A stretch of DNA of 64,000 nt from Lachnospiraceae bacterium (GTDB lineage Bacteria; Bacillota; Clostridia; Lachnospirales; Lachnospiraceae), in NCBI GenBank assembly GCA_017405805.1, contig JAFQZU010000035.1, positions 1 through 64,000 on the forward strand, read 5' to 3'. How positions within the stretch are numbered: position 1 is the first letter of the stretch; every line of letters begins with the position of its first letter. A program made the translations under genes and the position numbers. The notes under the pieces were generated by a model that did no database searches, had not been told where the DNA came from, and saw nothing but the letters and a program-made list of their open reading frames with translations. Of the stretch, positions 22,187 through 30,455 are shown in pieces.

Positions 22187-22702
22187 TCAGGATTTTTTTT
22201 CGCGCAGGATCGCCCGCACCGCTTCCCGGTCCAGCTTTCTCCCGTTCAGGGCCACGTCCGTCAGCCCGCCGTTCCCGTCGTAGACCAGCTTGAGGGAAAA
22301 AAAGGGCTCGTCCCGGTCGATCAGCCTGAAAAACACCTTGTCCCCCTCCCAGATATTCAGCTCCATGATCTTATCGATGTCGACCCATTCCAGCACGCCC
22401 TCGTCGCAGGGCACCGGCTCCCCGGCAAAATCATCCGACGTAAACAGGTGCATATACTCCGTGACGCCGTCGCCGGAGACGAAGGTCACGATCCCCCGGA
22501 AGCGGAAGCTGCGCAGCGTGTAGCCCGTCTCCTCCCTGACTTCGCGCAGAAGGCACTCCTCCGGGCTCTCGTCCTTCTCGAAATGGCCGCCCACGCCGAT
22601 CCACTTGTCCTTGTTGACATCGTTTTTCTTGACCACCCTGTGCAGCATCAGGTAGCGTCCGTCCCGCTCCAGATAGCACAGTGTACTGAGACTTGCTTCC
22701 AT
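22187..22702 (-). CDS. Nudix hydrolase, MutT-like (8-oxo-dGTP type)
   Basis: 171 residues. The Nudix box GGHFEKDESPEECLLREVREETG matches Gx5Ex7REUxEExGU (written here in two parts: GGHFEKDESPEEC and LLREVREETG, about 38-60). Begins LSTLCYLERDGRYLMLHRV, typical of the 8-oxo-dGTP diphosphatase subgroup. It starts 7 bp after the acylphosphatase stop, so the two share an mRNA. The precise substrate cannot be read from sequence. Confidence 0.9.
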   Translation of the reverse strand: MEASLSTLCYLERDGRYLMLHRVVKKNDVNKDKWIGVGGHFEKDESPEECLLREVREETGYTLRSFRFRGIVTFVSGDGVTEYMHLFTSDDFAGEPVPCDEGVLEWVDIDKIMELNIWEGDKVFFRLIDRDEPFFSLKLVYDGNGGLTDVALNGRKLDREAVRAILREKKS

Positions 22703-22709
22703 AAGACCG

Positions 22710-23129
22710 TCAATATCCTTTCACGTAAAAACGCCGCTCGTCCTCCTCTATGGGAACGATCCGGCTCTCCAGATGCTCGATCCGGATCCATCTGCCCTCC
22801 TCCAGCGCGCGGAGCACGCCCTCGATGTCCCCGGGCCTCCCCTGGACCTCCATCTCGACGGTGCCGTCCGGCATATTCTCCACCCAGCCGGTCACGTCGA
22901 GGAGCTCTGCCGCGTGCCTTGCGCGGTAGCGGAAGCCGACGCCCTGCACCATGCCGCTGAAGACGAAATGCTTCCTGATCAGCCTGTCTTTCCTCATCTT
23001 TTCATCCGCCTCCGAAACCTGCCTGCGGGTCCGTTTCTCCTTTTCCAGCTTCCCGTTCTGAATGAGAAGCACTGCCATAAGGAGCGCGATCACCGCGGCC
23101 GACAGGAGCGCCGCAAGAACCGTCGTCAT
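22710..23129 (-). CDS. Membrane-tethered acylphosphatase
   Basis: 139 residues. Residues 4-23 form a membrane segment and residues 27-36 are strongly basic (KLEKEKRTRR), so the C-terminal enzyme should face the cytoplasm. The acylphosphatase domain starts near 52: VQGVGFR holds the phosphate-binding Arg67, and GWVEN gives Asn85, 18 residues later as in known enzymes. Acylphosphatases are normally free ~90-residue cytosolic proteins; the anchor is unusual. GGGAGG precedes the ATG. Confidence 0.9.
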   Translation of the reverse strand: MTTVLAALLSAAVIALLMAVLLIQNGKLEKEKRTRRQVSEADEKMRKDRLIRKHFVFSGMVQGVGFRYRARHAAELLDVTGWVENMPDGTVEMEVQGRPGDIEGVLRALEEGRWIRIEHLESRIVPIEEDERRFYVKGY

Positions 23130-23169
23130 ATCTGGCCTCCCTTTCCTGATCCGGCCGGCCGCTGCCCGC

Positions 23170-26100
23170 TCAGGCCGGGGTGTACGCGTGCATGCCCGAA
23201 TACCATGTCCGGATCCGGCCGCTGCCGTCCCTCGCCGTGATATACCCTATGCTCCATACGGTCCCGCCCTCCGGGATCAGCTTTGCGATAAGCATATTGC
23301 GGCTTCCGGGCGCGTTCATCCGCATCGCGCCAAAAGGGGAATCGTCCTGTACGAGCGCCGCCAGCGCATCCCCGGCGCAGGAATACTCCGTATCCGTGCA
23401 GAAGCGCACCCCGATCTCCAGGACTTCATATCCTTCCGGGACATCACTGTTATACCATAGAACCGCCCGGTCCGCACCCGAACCGGATCCCGCATGGCAC
23501 TCCGTGAGCGCGGACACCGGAACCTGCGGAATGTCCTCCCCGCCGGTCTCTCCGAAGCGCGCCGTCACGCGGAGCGCGCTGCCGCAGGAGAGCGCCGCCT
23601 CTTTGCGCGTCGCAAGAAGGACTTCCTTCCCCTCCGGGTCCGTCACGTACCATCCGTCAAAACCGCGTCCGGAGATCCCGCCTTCCTCCGCCAGCGCGTC
23701 AGCGTCCAGGACCGCCTCGGTCCGCGGTCCCGCCGCATACTGCCGCGTCACGTCCGAAAGTCCCCCGGGCGTCAGCGCGGAGGCAGTGATCGTATACATA
23801 TCCTCCCGGGGCACGTAGACCGGCTCCACTGTGACCGGTGCGCCGCCCCCCTCCGAAAGGAGGGCTCTCATGGCCGCCTCGTCAATGCTCCAGCCCGCCG
23901 CGTCATACCCCTCCCGGACAGGGACGTCCGGGTAGACCGGCATGGAGGACGGGGAGCAGTCCTGACTGCTTATGATCTGTCCCGCCCCGTTCAGAAAAAA
24001 AACGCGCCGCAGGTCCTGTCCCTGTGCGCCTGTACGTGCCGTGATCCTAAGGGAGCGCACCGCCGTGAAGACATATTCCTCCCCGGAAGAGAGAAGCTCT
24101 CCTTCATCCGTGTACCAGCCGGCAAACGCTTCCCCGCCGCTGTACCGCAGCGTCACCGCGGCTCCCTCGGCGCAGCTTACCGACCCTTCCTTTTCGATCG
24201 CGGTCTCAGCCGGTTCCGCATCCGCCTCCGCGGTGTAGGCGGTGCATTTTCCCGCGATCTGTACGGTCACCGTCCGGACCGGTTCATAGAGCGCGAGAAG
24301 GGTCCTGTCCTCAAGGACGTCCAGCGACAGCGCCCCGGACGATCCCACAAGGCTCCCGTCCTCGTCAAACCAGCCCGCGAACCGGCTGCCCTCCACGTCG
24401 GGCGCCTCCACCTGCGCGGTCTTTTCCGGCGACCCGTCGTCGGCCAGTCCGTAGATCCCCGCGCCGGAAAGTACGATGCCGTCCTCCTCCGCGGACACGG
24501 CGCGCAGCGTCAGGTGCCGGACGGCTCTTCCGCACACGTCGCACTGTCCGTCCGCGGCTTCGTCCCGGTGATGCGCGGCGAGCGCCGCCGCGGATGTCCC
24601 CGCATAGACCTGCTCCGTATAGACAGGCTCGTCCCCGGCTGTCCAGGAGTTCTGTCCCCTGTCTCTTATCCTTACGGAAAAGGAGGCCGTCACGGTCTCC
24701 TCTCCATCCTCGTAACAGCCCGGCTCACGCGTGACCGCCGAAGTGATCGTGCACGCTTCCCGCACTTTTTCGCCGCACAGTCCGCACTCATATTCCACCT
24801 CGCAGGCAGTGCCGTCCTCATTCCAGATGAGCCGCGGCTCCCCCGTGCACAGGTGGTTCTGATGGGCGGCGTGATCCGCGAAGAACAGGTCCTCCGCTCC
24901 GTACACTGCCGTCGAATCGCTGTCAAATTCATATGTGATCCTGGAATTCAGGAATTTGAAGGTATAGGTCCTGTCGTAGGAATCCGCGCCCGCCAGAAAG
25001 AGCTTGGCCGGGGCGCCGATCGTGCCGGAATCGCAGTTGGTCAGGTCCGCCAGGTAATTCTCGCCGTCCGGCATCTGCACCACGTTCCACATGTGCTTGG
25101 AGCCGGCGCCGGTCCCGCCGTGCATCTCGCCCGTTGCGCTCAGGCACCGGATGTCCGACCGGAAGTTGGTCAGGTCGCACAGGTACTGGAAAGCCTTGGA
25201 GTAGCCCTCGCAGACTACATTGGTCGCGTCATTCCCGTCGAAGACGCTGATGATCTGCCAGGGATCGCCGTAGGGCGTATCGTTTTCCAGCGCTTCGTAA
25301 TCGTATTCCACCGCATCGCAGATCTCGGACCGGTAGTACTCCAGCCTCGCCAGATCCGGCAGGTCTGCGGACTCGTCCACGATCGCTCTGGCGTTCTGCG
25401 CCGCCACGGAGGCCGCCTTCGTCTTCTCCGTGTCCAGCTTCGTGTACATGGACACGCCGTATTCCGCCAGATCCTCGTCGTATACAGACGGATCGGCCGC
25501 GTACGCCTTCGCCACGGGGAGATAGAGCGTCACGCTGTTGTCCGCGTCCCCGGTCTTGTCCGAGACCGTGATCCGGATCTCCCCGCTCGCGTATTTTTTG
25601 TATCCGACAGAAAAGTTTCCGTACAGGAAGCTGGCTGTTTTGTCGTACCAGTAGAACTCATAGGGGGAGTCCGCCAGAAGCGCCGTCACGACCAGTTTGT
25701 GGTTCCAGCCCATTTTGGAGTAGACCGCCGCCTTGGCCGCCGACGTGACGGCCCCGTCCTTTACGAGCTCCTCCTGCGCAAGGCCCAGGTCCTCCGCTGT
25801 AAAGACGGTCTGCTCACACTCGCTCAGATAATCCCCGATCGGGATCGTGATCCTGGACGAATCCAGGGTCCCGTTCGCGATGGCCGAGATCTCGGAGCGC
25901 ATCGCCCCGTACACATAGAGGCTGAGACCGGACAGTTTTCTCGAGGCGCTGGCCAGGAGTCTGCGCCTGCGCACGCCGTACAGCTGCTGCTGCACGTATT
26001 CGGCAAAAAGCGTATCCGGATCGGCGAGCGCATCCTCCTCGATCTCCTCCGCCTGCAGGTCTTCGGGCCCGCCGGCGTAGCTTCTTTCCTGCCCTTCTTC

Positions 26101-26550
26101 CGCTTCGGCCTGCAGCTCCTCCCCGGTCTGCGGTTCCTCCTCGGCCTGCGGTTCCTCCTCGGTCTGCGGCTCCTCCTCGATCTGCGGTTCCTCCCCGGTC
26201 TGCGGTTCCGCTTCAGCCTGCGGTTTCTCTTCGACCTGCGGCGCCTGCCCGGTCTGCGGTTCTTCCTCGGCCTGCGGTTCCTCCTCGGACTGCGGCTCCT
26301 CTTCGGCCTGCGGTTCTTCCTCGACCTGCGATTCCTCTTCGGCCTGCGGTTCTTCCCCGGCCTGCGGTTCCTCGCCGGCCTGCGGTTCCTCTTCGGACTG
26401 CAGTTCTTCCCCGACCTGCGGTTCCTCCTCCGTCTGCCCGGAAATGAGGGCGTCGTCGGCCGCCGCCATCGGATGCATCGCCTGCCCGGCGGCGAGGAGC
26501 ACTATGACCGCCGCCGCTGCGGCTCTTTTTATAATACTCAGCTTTTTCAT
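23170..26550 (-). CDS. Secreted transglutaminase-like protein with Glu/Pro/Gln hexapeptide repeats and InlB-type repeats
   Basis: 1126 residues. Signal peptide (about 1-31, cleavage near AAADD). Residues 40-147 are 18 exact-length hexapeptides of type (A/T/S/V)EEEPQ. The transglutaminase/protease core has Cys447 (NVVCEGYSKAF), His486 (SKHMWNVVQ) and Asp502 (YLADLTNCD), spaced as in the family. The C-terminal half carries several Listeria-Bacteroides/InlB-like modules (FAGWFDEDGS, FAGWYTDEGE, FDGWYVTDPE) and ends without an LPxTG or membrane anchor, so it is probably released or bound non-covalently. Most bacterial members are proteases or amidases, not cross-linkers. It starts 11 bp after the 180-residue gene upstream. 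Confidence 0.85.
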   Translation of the reverse strand: MKKLSIIKRAAAAAVIVLLAAGQAMHPMAAADDALISGQTEEEPQVGEELQSEEEPQAGEEPQAGEEPQAEEESQVEEEPQAEEEPQSEEEPQAEEEPQTGQAPQVEEKPQAEAEPQTGEEPQIEEEPQTEEEPQAEEEPQTGEELQAEAEEGQERSYAGGPEDLQAEEIEEDALADPDTLFAEYVQQQLYGVRRRRLLASASRKLSGLSLYVYGAMRSEISAIANGTLDSSRITIPIGDYLSECEQTVFTAEDLGLAQEELVKDGAVTSAAKAAVYSKMGWNHKLVVTALLADSPYEFYWYDKTASFLYGNFSVGYKKYASGEIRITVSDKTGDADNSVTLYLPVAKAYAADPSVYDEDLAEYGVSMYTKLDTEKTKAASVAAQNARAIVDESADLPDLARLEYYRSEICDAVEYDYEALENDTPYGDPWQIISVFDGNDATNVVCEGYSKAFQYLCDLTNFRSDIRCLSATGEMHGGTGAGSKHMWNVVQMPDGENYLADLTNCDSGTIGAPAKLFLAGADSYDRTYTFKFLNSRITYEFDSDSTAVYGAEDLFFADHAAHQNHLCTGEPRLIWNEDGTACEVEYECGLCGEKVREACTITSAVTREPGCYEDGEETVTASFSVRIRDRGQNSWTAGDEPVYTEQVYAGTSAAALAAHHRDEAADGQCDVCGRAVRHLTLRAVSAEEDGIVLSGAGIYGLADDGSPEKTAQVEAPDVEGSRFAGWFDEDGSLVGSSGALSLDVLEDRTLLALYEPVRTVTVQIAGKCTAYTAEADAEPAETAIEKEGSVSCAEGAAVTLRYSGGEAFAGWYTDEGELLSSGEEYVFTAVRSLRITARTGAQGQDLRRVFFLNGAGQIISSQDCSPSSMPVYPDVPVREGYDAAGWSIDEAAMRALLSEGGGAPVTVEPVYVPREDMYTITASALTPGGLSDVTRQYAAGPRTEAVLDADALAEEGGISGRGFDGWYVTDPEGKEVLLATRKEAALSCGSALRVTARFGETGGEDIPQVPVSALTECHAGSGSGADRAVLWYNSDVPEGYEVLEIGVRFCTDTEYSCAGDALAALVQDDSPFGAMRMNAPGSRNMLIAKLIPEGGTVWSIGYITARDGSGRIRTWYSGMHAYTPA
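26110..26433 (-). repeat. 18 tandem 18-bp units inside the transglutaminase-like gene
   Basis: 324 bp coding for 18 hexapeptides without any length change. Consensus xEEEPQ; variants include AGEEPQ, VEEKPQ and TGQAPQ. All units keep Gln at position six. Typical of a repeat that grows or shrinks by slippage in frame. Confidence 0.9.
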
Positions 26551-26561
26551 TCTCTACTTTC

Positions 26562-27104
26562 TCAGTCTTCCCTGTTAAAGGCATACTGCAGAAGCCGGTT
26601 GTCTATGCTGCCATACTCGATGTACTCGATCTCTTTTACCTTAAAACTGCAGCTGCCGTCCTCCTGTGCCGTCGACGGGTCCACGAGATCCATGGAGACC
26701 TTGCCCCTGGCGAGGCTCCGCACAAATCCGCAGAGCGGATATTCCTCCTCCGAGACGCCGACCGTGACCAGGTCGCCTTTGTCCATGGCCTTTTTCAGGG
26801 TCTGGGTCAGCAGCGGCCGGTCCGCCTCCAGATCGAGGGGCGGGAGCGAAAACCATCCGGAATAGGGATGTTCGTCCGCGTACTCCATGTACCTGCTGAT
26901 CCTTGCAAGATAGGGCGTCCCGCGCCGGCTCTCCAGGATCATCTTCGCCGGCATCACGAAGTAGCCGCACCGCTTGCCCTGTTCGTCCACTCCCTCGATC
27001 ACCAGGTCCTCCCCGCTTTGCAGGGCGATCCTGCCGACCGAAAAGGCACCGCTGTCATCCGTATAAAATTCCTGCAGTTCTGTGTCGGAAATCTTCAAAT
27101 CCAT
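26562..27104 (-). CDS. Hypothetical protein, 180 residues
   Basis: I do not recognise a family. No signal peptide or membrane segment; mixed alpha/beta composition (MDLKISDTELQEFYTDDSGAF...). It has AGAGGT before the ATG and a promoter-like TATACT upstream. It ends 11 bp before the transglutaminase-like gene, so they are co-transcribed. It may be a cytoplasmic partner of unknown role. Confidence 0.7.
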   Translation of the reverse strand: MDLKISDTELQEFYTDDSGAFSVGRIALQSGEDLVIEGVDEQGKRCGYFVMPAKMILESRRGTPYLARISRYMEYADEHPYSGWFSLPPLDLEADRPLLTQTLKKAMDKGDLVTVGVSEEEYPLCGFVRSLARGKVSMDLVDPSTAQEDGSCSFKVKEIEYIEYGSIDNRLLQYAFNRED

Positions 27105-27133
27105 TTACCTCTGTCCTGTGCATAATTATTTTG

Positions 27134-27163
27134 AGTATACCATCTGTCTGCCATGTTTTTCCA
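27134..27163 (-). promoter_or_regulatory. Probable promoter of the hypothetical/transglutaminase operon
   Basis: Minus strand TGGAAA (27158-27163), 18-bp spacer, TATACT (27134-27139). The -10 is good, the -35 moderate. Divergent to the repair-gene promoter at 27202. Confidence 0.45.
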
Positions 27164-27201
27164 CCCCTTCTTTTGGCGGGTGCGCACCTGCCGGCGCCTC
27201 C

Positions 27202-27231
27202 TTGTCACAGCCCGCCCGTCTGTGCTATACT
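27202..27231 (+). promoter_or_regulatory. Promoter of the YhaO/YhaN-like pair
   Basis: TTGTCA (27202-27207), 18-bp spacer, TATACT (27226-27231). The expected start is near 27238, directly at the edge of a 22-bp palindrome. Confidence 0.7.
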
Positions 27232-27239
27232 GACGTCAA

Positions 27240-27261
27240 AAATCGAATGTACATTCGATTT
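27240..27261 (+). promoter_or_regulatory. 22-bp perfect palindrome, LexA/SOS box-like operator
   Basis: AAATCGAATGT followed directly by its exact reverse complement. The core CGAAT-N4-ATTCG resembles the Gram-positive LexA box CGAAC-N4-GTTCG, with the fifth base changed in both halves; single-half CGAAT occurs in natural sites such as B. subtilis recA. It covers the expected start of a DNA-repair operon, the right place for a repressor site. LexA binding is inference; another dimeric repressor is possible. Confidence 0.6.
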
Positions 27262-27292
27262 CCCGCAGCCACTCTGAGAGGTTTATTTATAA

Positions 27293-28414
27293 ATGAAACT
27301 GATCCACTGCAGCGATCTCCATCTGGATTCGCAGTTTACGGCCCATTACAGCCCGGAACAGGCCGCGCGGCACCGCGCGCGGCTCCTGCATACTTTTCTC
27401 CGCATGACCGATTACGCCCGGGACGAAGACGTGGAGGCGATCCTCCTATGCGGGGATATCTTCGACACGCAGAGCGTCCGCCCCGAGGCGGTCCGGGCCG
27501 TGGAGCAGGCAGTGCGGCGCAGTCCCGGCGTCCTGTTCTTTTACCTGTGCGGCAACCACGATCCGCGCTGCCCTCTCTTTGAGGGGGAAGAGACGCCCGA
27601 AAATCTTATCCTGGCCGGCAGGGAGTGGACCGGCTATACCCTCCGCAGCCGCCGTCACCCCCGGAGCGCCGTCCGGATCACCGGACTCTCCTGGACCGGA
27701 CAGTCCCCCATCCCCGCGCTGCGGCAGCTCTCCCTCTCTCCCTCCGCCGTCAACATCGTCCTTCTGCACGGCACTGTCACCGCCGGCAGCGCGGGAGCGG
27801 AGGATTCCGCGGATCACATCCCGCTGCCGCTCCTTAAAGGCAAGGGAATCGATTATCTGGCGCTCGGCCATCTCCACGCGCCGGCGGAGGGGCGGATCGA
27901 CGGAAGGGGCGTCTACGTATACCCCGGATGCCTGGAGGGACGCGGCTACGACGAGTGCGGGGACAAGGGCTTTATGCTCATTGAAGTGACGCCCGGAAGG
28001 GGGCTCGATCACCGCTTTATTCCTTTTGCCGGGTCCAGGATCCATGACCTGGAGACCGACTGCACCGGCTGTACGGACACCTGGGAGATCGCCCGCCGCA
28101 TGCGTGCCGTCATGGAAAAAAGCGGCTGCGGCAGGCAGGACCTGGTCCGCATGACGCTGACGGGGGAGGCGGATCCGGACTGTACCCCGGCCCGCGGGAT
28201 CCTGTGCGAGGAGGGAGCCTCCCGGTGCAGTGATTTCGAACTGGTCAGCCGGCTTCACAGCGCCCTGAACCCGGAAGCCTATCTCGGCGACCTGTCCCTG
28301 CGGGGCGAATTCGTGCGCGCCGTCCTGGCCGACAGCGCGCTTCCCCAGGAGGAGGCGGACGCCGTGATCCGCTGCGGCCTCCGCGCGCTTGACGGAGAGG
28401 AGGTATTGTTATGA
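27293..28414 (+). CDS. YhaO/SbcD-like DNA repair metallophosphoesterase
   Basis: 373 residues. Calcineurin-like nuclease motifs in order: D8xH10 (SDLHLDS), GDIFD (54-58), GNHD (87-90), His159 in VLLHG and GHLH (192-195). This is the Mre11/SbcD/YhaO superfamily, which cuts DNA ends with a Rad50-type ATPase. Its stop overlaps the next gene's ATG by 4 bp. A promoter and a 22-bp palindrome lie upstream. The size and the partner fit YhaO better than SbcD. Confidence 0.9.
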   Translation: MKLIHCSDLHLDSQFTAHYSPEQAARHRARLLHTFLRMTDYARDEDVEAILLCGDIFDTQSVRPEAVRAVEQAVRRSPGVLFFYLCGNHDPRCPLFEGEETPENLILAGREWTGYTLRSRRHPRSAVRITGLSWTGQSPIPALRQLSLSPSAVNIVLLHGTVTAGSAGAEDSADHIPLPLLKGKGIDYLALGHLHAPAEGRIDGRGVYVYPGCLEGRGYDECGDKGFMLIEVTPGRGLDHRFIPFAGSRIHDLETDCTGCTDTWEIARRMRAVMEKSGCGRQDLVRMTLTGEADPDCTPARGILCEEGASRCSDFELVSRLHSALNPEAYLGDLSLRGEFVRAVLADSALPQEEADAVIRCGLRALDGEEVLL

Positions 28415-30366
28415 AGCTTCTCTCCTGCCACATTGAGAATTTTGGCGGACTGAGCGATTTCCGCCTCCGCTTCGAGGACGACATCACGGTCATCATGGAG
28501 GAAAACGGCTGGGGAAAGACCACGCTGAGCGCCTTTCTCCTCTCCATGTTCTACGGCCTGCCCCAGAGGGGGAAGGACAGCGCCCGGGAGCGCGCGCGCT
28601 TTCTGCCCTGGAAGGGCGGCACCTGCGGAGGCAGCCTGACTTTTGCCCACCGCGGGACGGCCTACCGGATCCTGCGCACCTTCGGCACAAGCCCGGCCAA
28701 AGACACCTTCCGCCTCTACGACCTTCAGACCGGCTTTGCTTCGGAGGACTTCTCGGAGCGGATCGGGGAGGAGCTGTTCGGAATAGACCGCGCCTCCTTC
28801 CTGCGCACGGATTTTGTGACCTCCGACTCCCTGCTTTTTCCCGGGAGCGCGGCCCCGGATCCCACTGCCTCCATACAGGCGCGGATCAGCGGCCTGGCGC
28901 CCGGGGCGGAGGACCTGACACAGTATGAGGGCGCAGCAAAGCGTCTCCGCAAGGAAATCGCGCGTCTCTCCCCCGACCGGCCTTCCGGTGAACTGGCCAG
29001 GGCCAAAAGCGCCCTGGATTCCCTGGCTGCGCGCGCTTCCTGCACGGAGGCCGCTGCGGAAGCGGTCCGGGAGTGCGCGGCGCGGCTGGACGAAGAGAAA
29101 GCCGCCCTTGTGCAGCTGCAGAGGGACCGCGACGATCTCCTGAGGCGCTCGGCAGACGAGGCGGGGGCCCGGGAGGCCGCCATTCTCCTGGACCACTACG
29201 ATTCGCTGCGCAGACACGTCAGAGAGGCCGGCGAGGCCCTGGACCCTGCGCCTGTTGAAGACAGTACGCAGCATACGGACAAAATCCATGCGCAAAAAGC
29301 AGAATATATCCGGACGAGAAAAGCGCTCTCAAAGGTGCGCCATGCGATCGATGACGCATCGCAGGAAGAAGCGGCCGCAAGGACCGCCCTCCTGGCGGGG
29401 GCCTGTGTGACGGTTCTTATGGCTGCCCTCGGGACCGCCGCCGCCGTCCTCGACATTGCATCACCCCTGCTTCCCGGGCTGTTTGCCGCAGCCGCCTTAG
29501 GCGCGGCTCTCTTTACGTTTTCCCGGCGCCCGAAGCAGGAGACGCGCGACTGCCTGCGCGCGCTTTACGAAAGGGAAGAGCAGCTCTCCGCGCTGCTTTC
29601 CCGGCAGAAAGCCCGCCTGCGCGCCTCTCTGACAGACACATCGCGGGGCCGCGCGGTCGCCGCAAACGGGACGGCGGAAAAGGCCCGCAGAGCCCTGGCG
29701 GACTTCCGCCGGGAACACGACGTGGATCTTCTGCGCAAAAGGGCGCGGCGCGCAGATACGGGCGCTTCCGATACGGATCCCTACAGGCTCTCCGGGCAGC
29801 TGCGGAGGATGGAGGACGAGATCTCCGGATCCCGCCGCCGTCTGCAGCTTCTTTCGGACCGGCTCGAGGAAGCCCGCGGACAGCTCCGGCAGTGCGAGGA
29901 GGCCGCCGCGGAGAGAACCCGCATCCTTACGCGCATGGACGCGCTGCGCGGGCAGTACGACACCCTTGTGCGCACGGCGGACTATTTGAAGCAGGCGCAC
30001 GACGCCCTGACGGCGCGGTGCATGGATCCTTTCCGCGAGGCTTTCCTGCGTTACTGCGGCACCTTGTCCGACATCGATCCCGAAAGGATCTTTACGGATG
30101 CGGCCCTCTCCGTCTCCGTCAGCATGGACGGCGTACCCAGGGAGTTTTCCTCCCTGAGCACGGGCACCCGGGAACTGCTGGAACTGTGCCGGAGGATGGC
30201 CATGCTGGACGCCATGTACCCGCAGGAGAAGCCCTTTCTGATCCTGGACGATCCGTTTGCCAACATGGACGACGAACATCTGGAAAAGGCCCTCACGCTC
30301 CTTCGGGACATCGGTCTCTCGCGCCAGGCGGTCTACTTTACCTGCCACTCCTCGAGACTCCCCTGA
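28411..30366 (+). CDS. YhaN/SbcC-like SMC-type ATPase with central membrane hairpin
   Basis: 651 residues. Walker A ENGWGKTT (31-38), coiled-coil arms (about 170-330 and 375-530) and the C-terminal signature and Walker B (LSTGTRELLELCRRM; FLILDDPFANMDD at about 609-621). Between the arms two hydrophobic segments (328-347 and 351-370) form a likely membrane hairpin where SbcC carries its zinc hook; YhaN-type proteins have this layout. It is shorter than B. subtilis YhaN or SbcC. Overlaps the nuclease gene by 4 bp, so the two should form one complex. Confidence 0.88.
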   Translation: MKLLSCHIENFGGLSDFRLRFEDDITVIMEENGWGKTTLSAFLLSMFYGLPQRGKDSARERARFLPWKGGTCGGSLTFAHRGTAYRILRTFGTSPAKDTFRLYDLQTGFASEDFSERIGEELFGIDRASFLRTDFVTSDSLLFPGSAAPDPTASIQARISGLAPGAEDLTQYEGAAKRLRKEIARLSPDRPSGELARAKSALDSLAARASCTEAAAEAVRECAARLDEEKAALVQLQRDRDDLLRRSADEAGAREAAILLDHYDSLRRHVREAGEALDPAPVEDSTQHTDKIHAQKAEYIRTRKALSKVRHAIDDASQEEAAARTALLAGACVTVLMAALGTAAAVLDIASPLLPGLFAAAALGAALFTFSRRPKQETRDCLRALYEREEQLSALLSRQKARLRASLTDTSRGRAVAANGTAEKARRALADFRREHDVDLLRKRARRADTGASDTDPYRLSGQLRRMEDEISGSRRRLQLLSDRLEEARGQLRQCEEAAAERTRILTRMDALRGQYDTLVRTADYLKQAHDALTARCMDPFREAFLRYCGTLSDIDPERIFTDAALSVSVSMDGVPREFSSLSTGTRELLELCRRMAMLDAMYPQEKPFLILDDPFANMDDEHLEKALTLLRDIGLSRQAVYFTCHSSRLP

Positions 30367-30390
30367 GGGGGGATATCCGGCCCGGCGTCC

Positions 30391-30419
30391 TTGCGCCTGC
30401 AGGCAGATATGGGTATGAT
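30391..30419 (+). promoter_or_regulatory. Promoter of the phospholipase-like/MFS pair
   Basis: TTGCGC (30391-30396), 17-bp spacer, TATGAT (30414-30419), 36 bp before the ATG. It begins right after the YhaN-like stop. Confidence 0.6.
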
Positions 30420-30455
30420 AGGGAGTAGAAAAACGATGCAACAAGGAGGTCAGCG

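Noticed and set aside
26110..26433. Possible CRISPR array
   Set aside because: Units are contiguous 18-bp coding repeats without spacers and keep the reading frame.
23494..26865. 1123-codon plus-strand frame opposite the transglutaminase-like gene
   Set aside because: Antisense shadow of a strongly biased sequence, including the repeat region read as Leu/Arg/Phe units.
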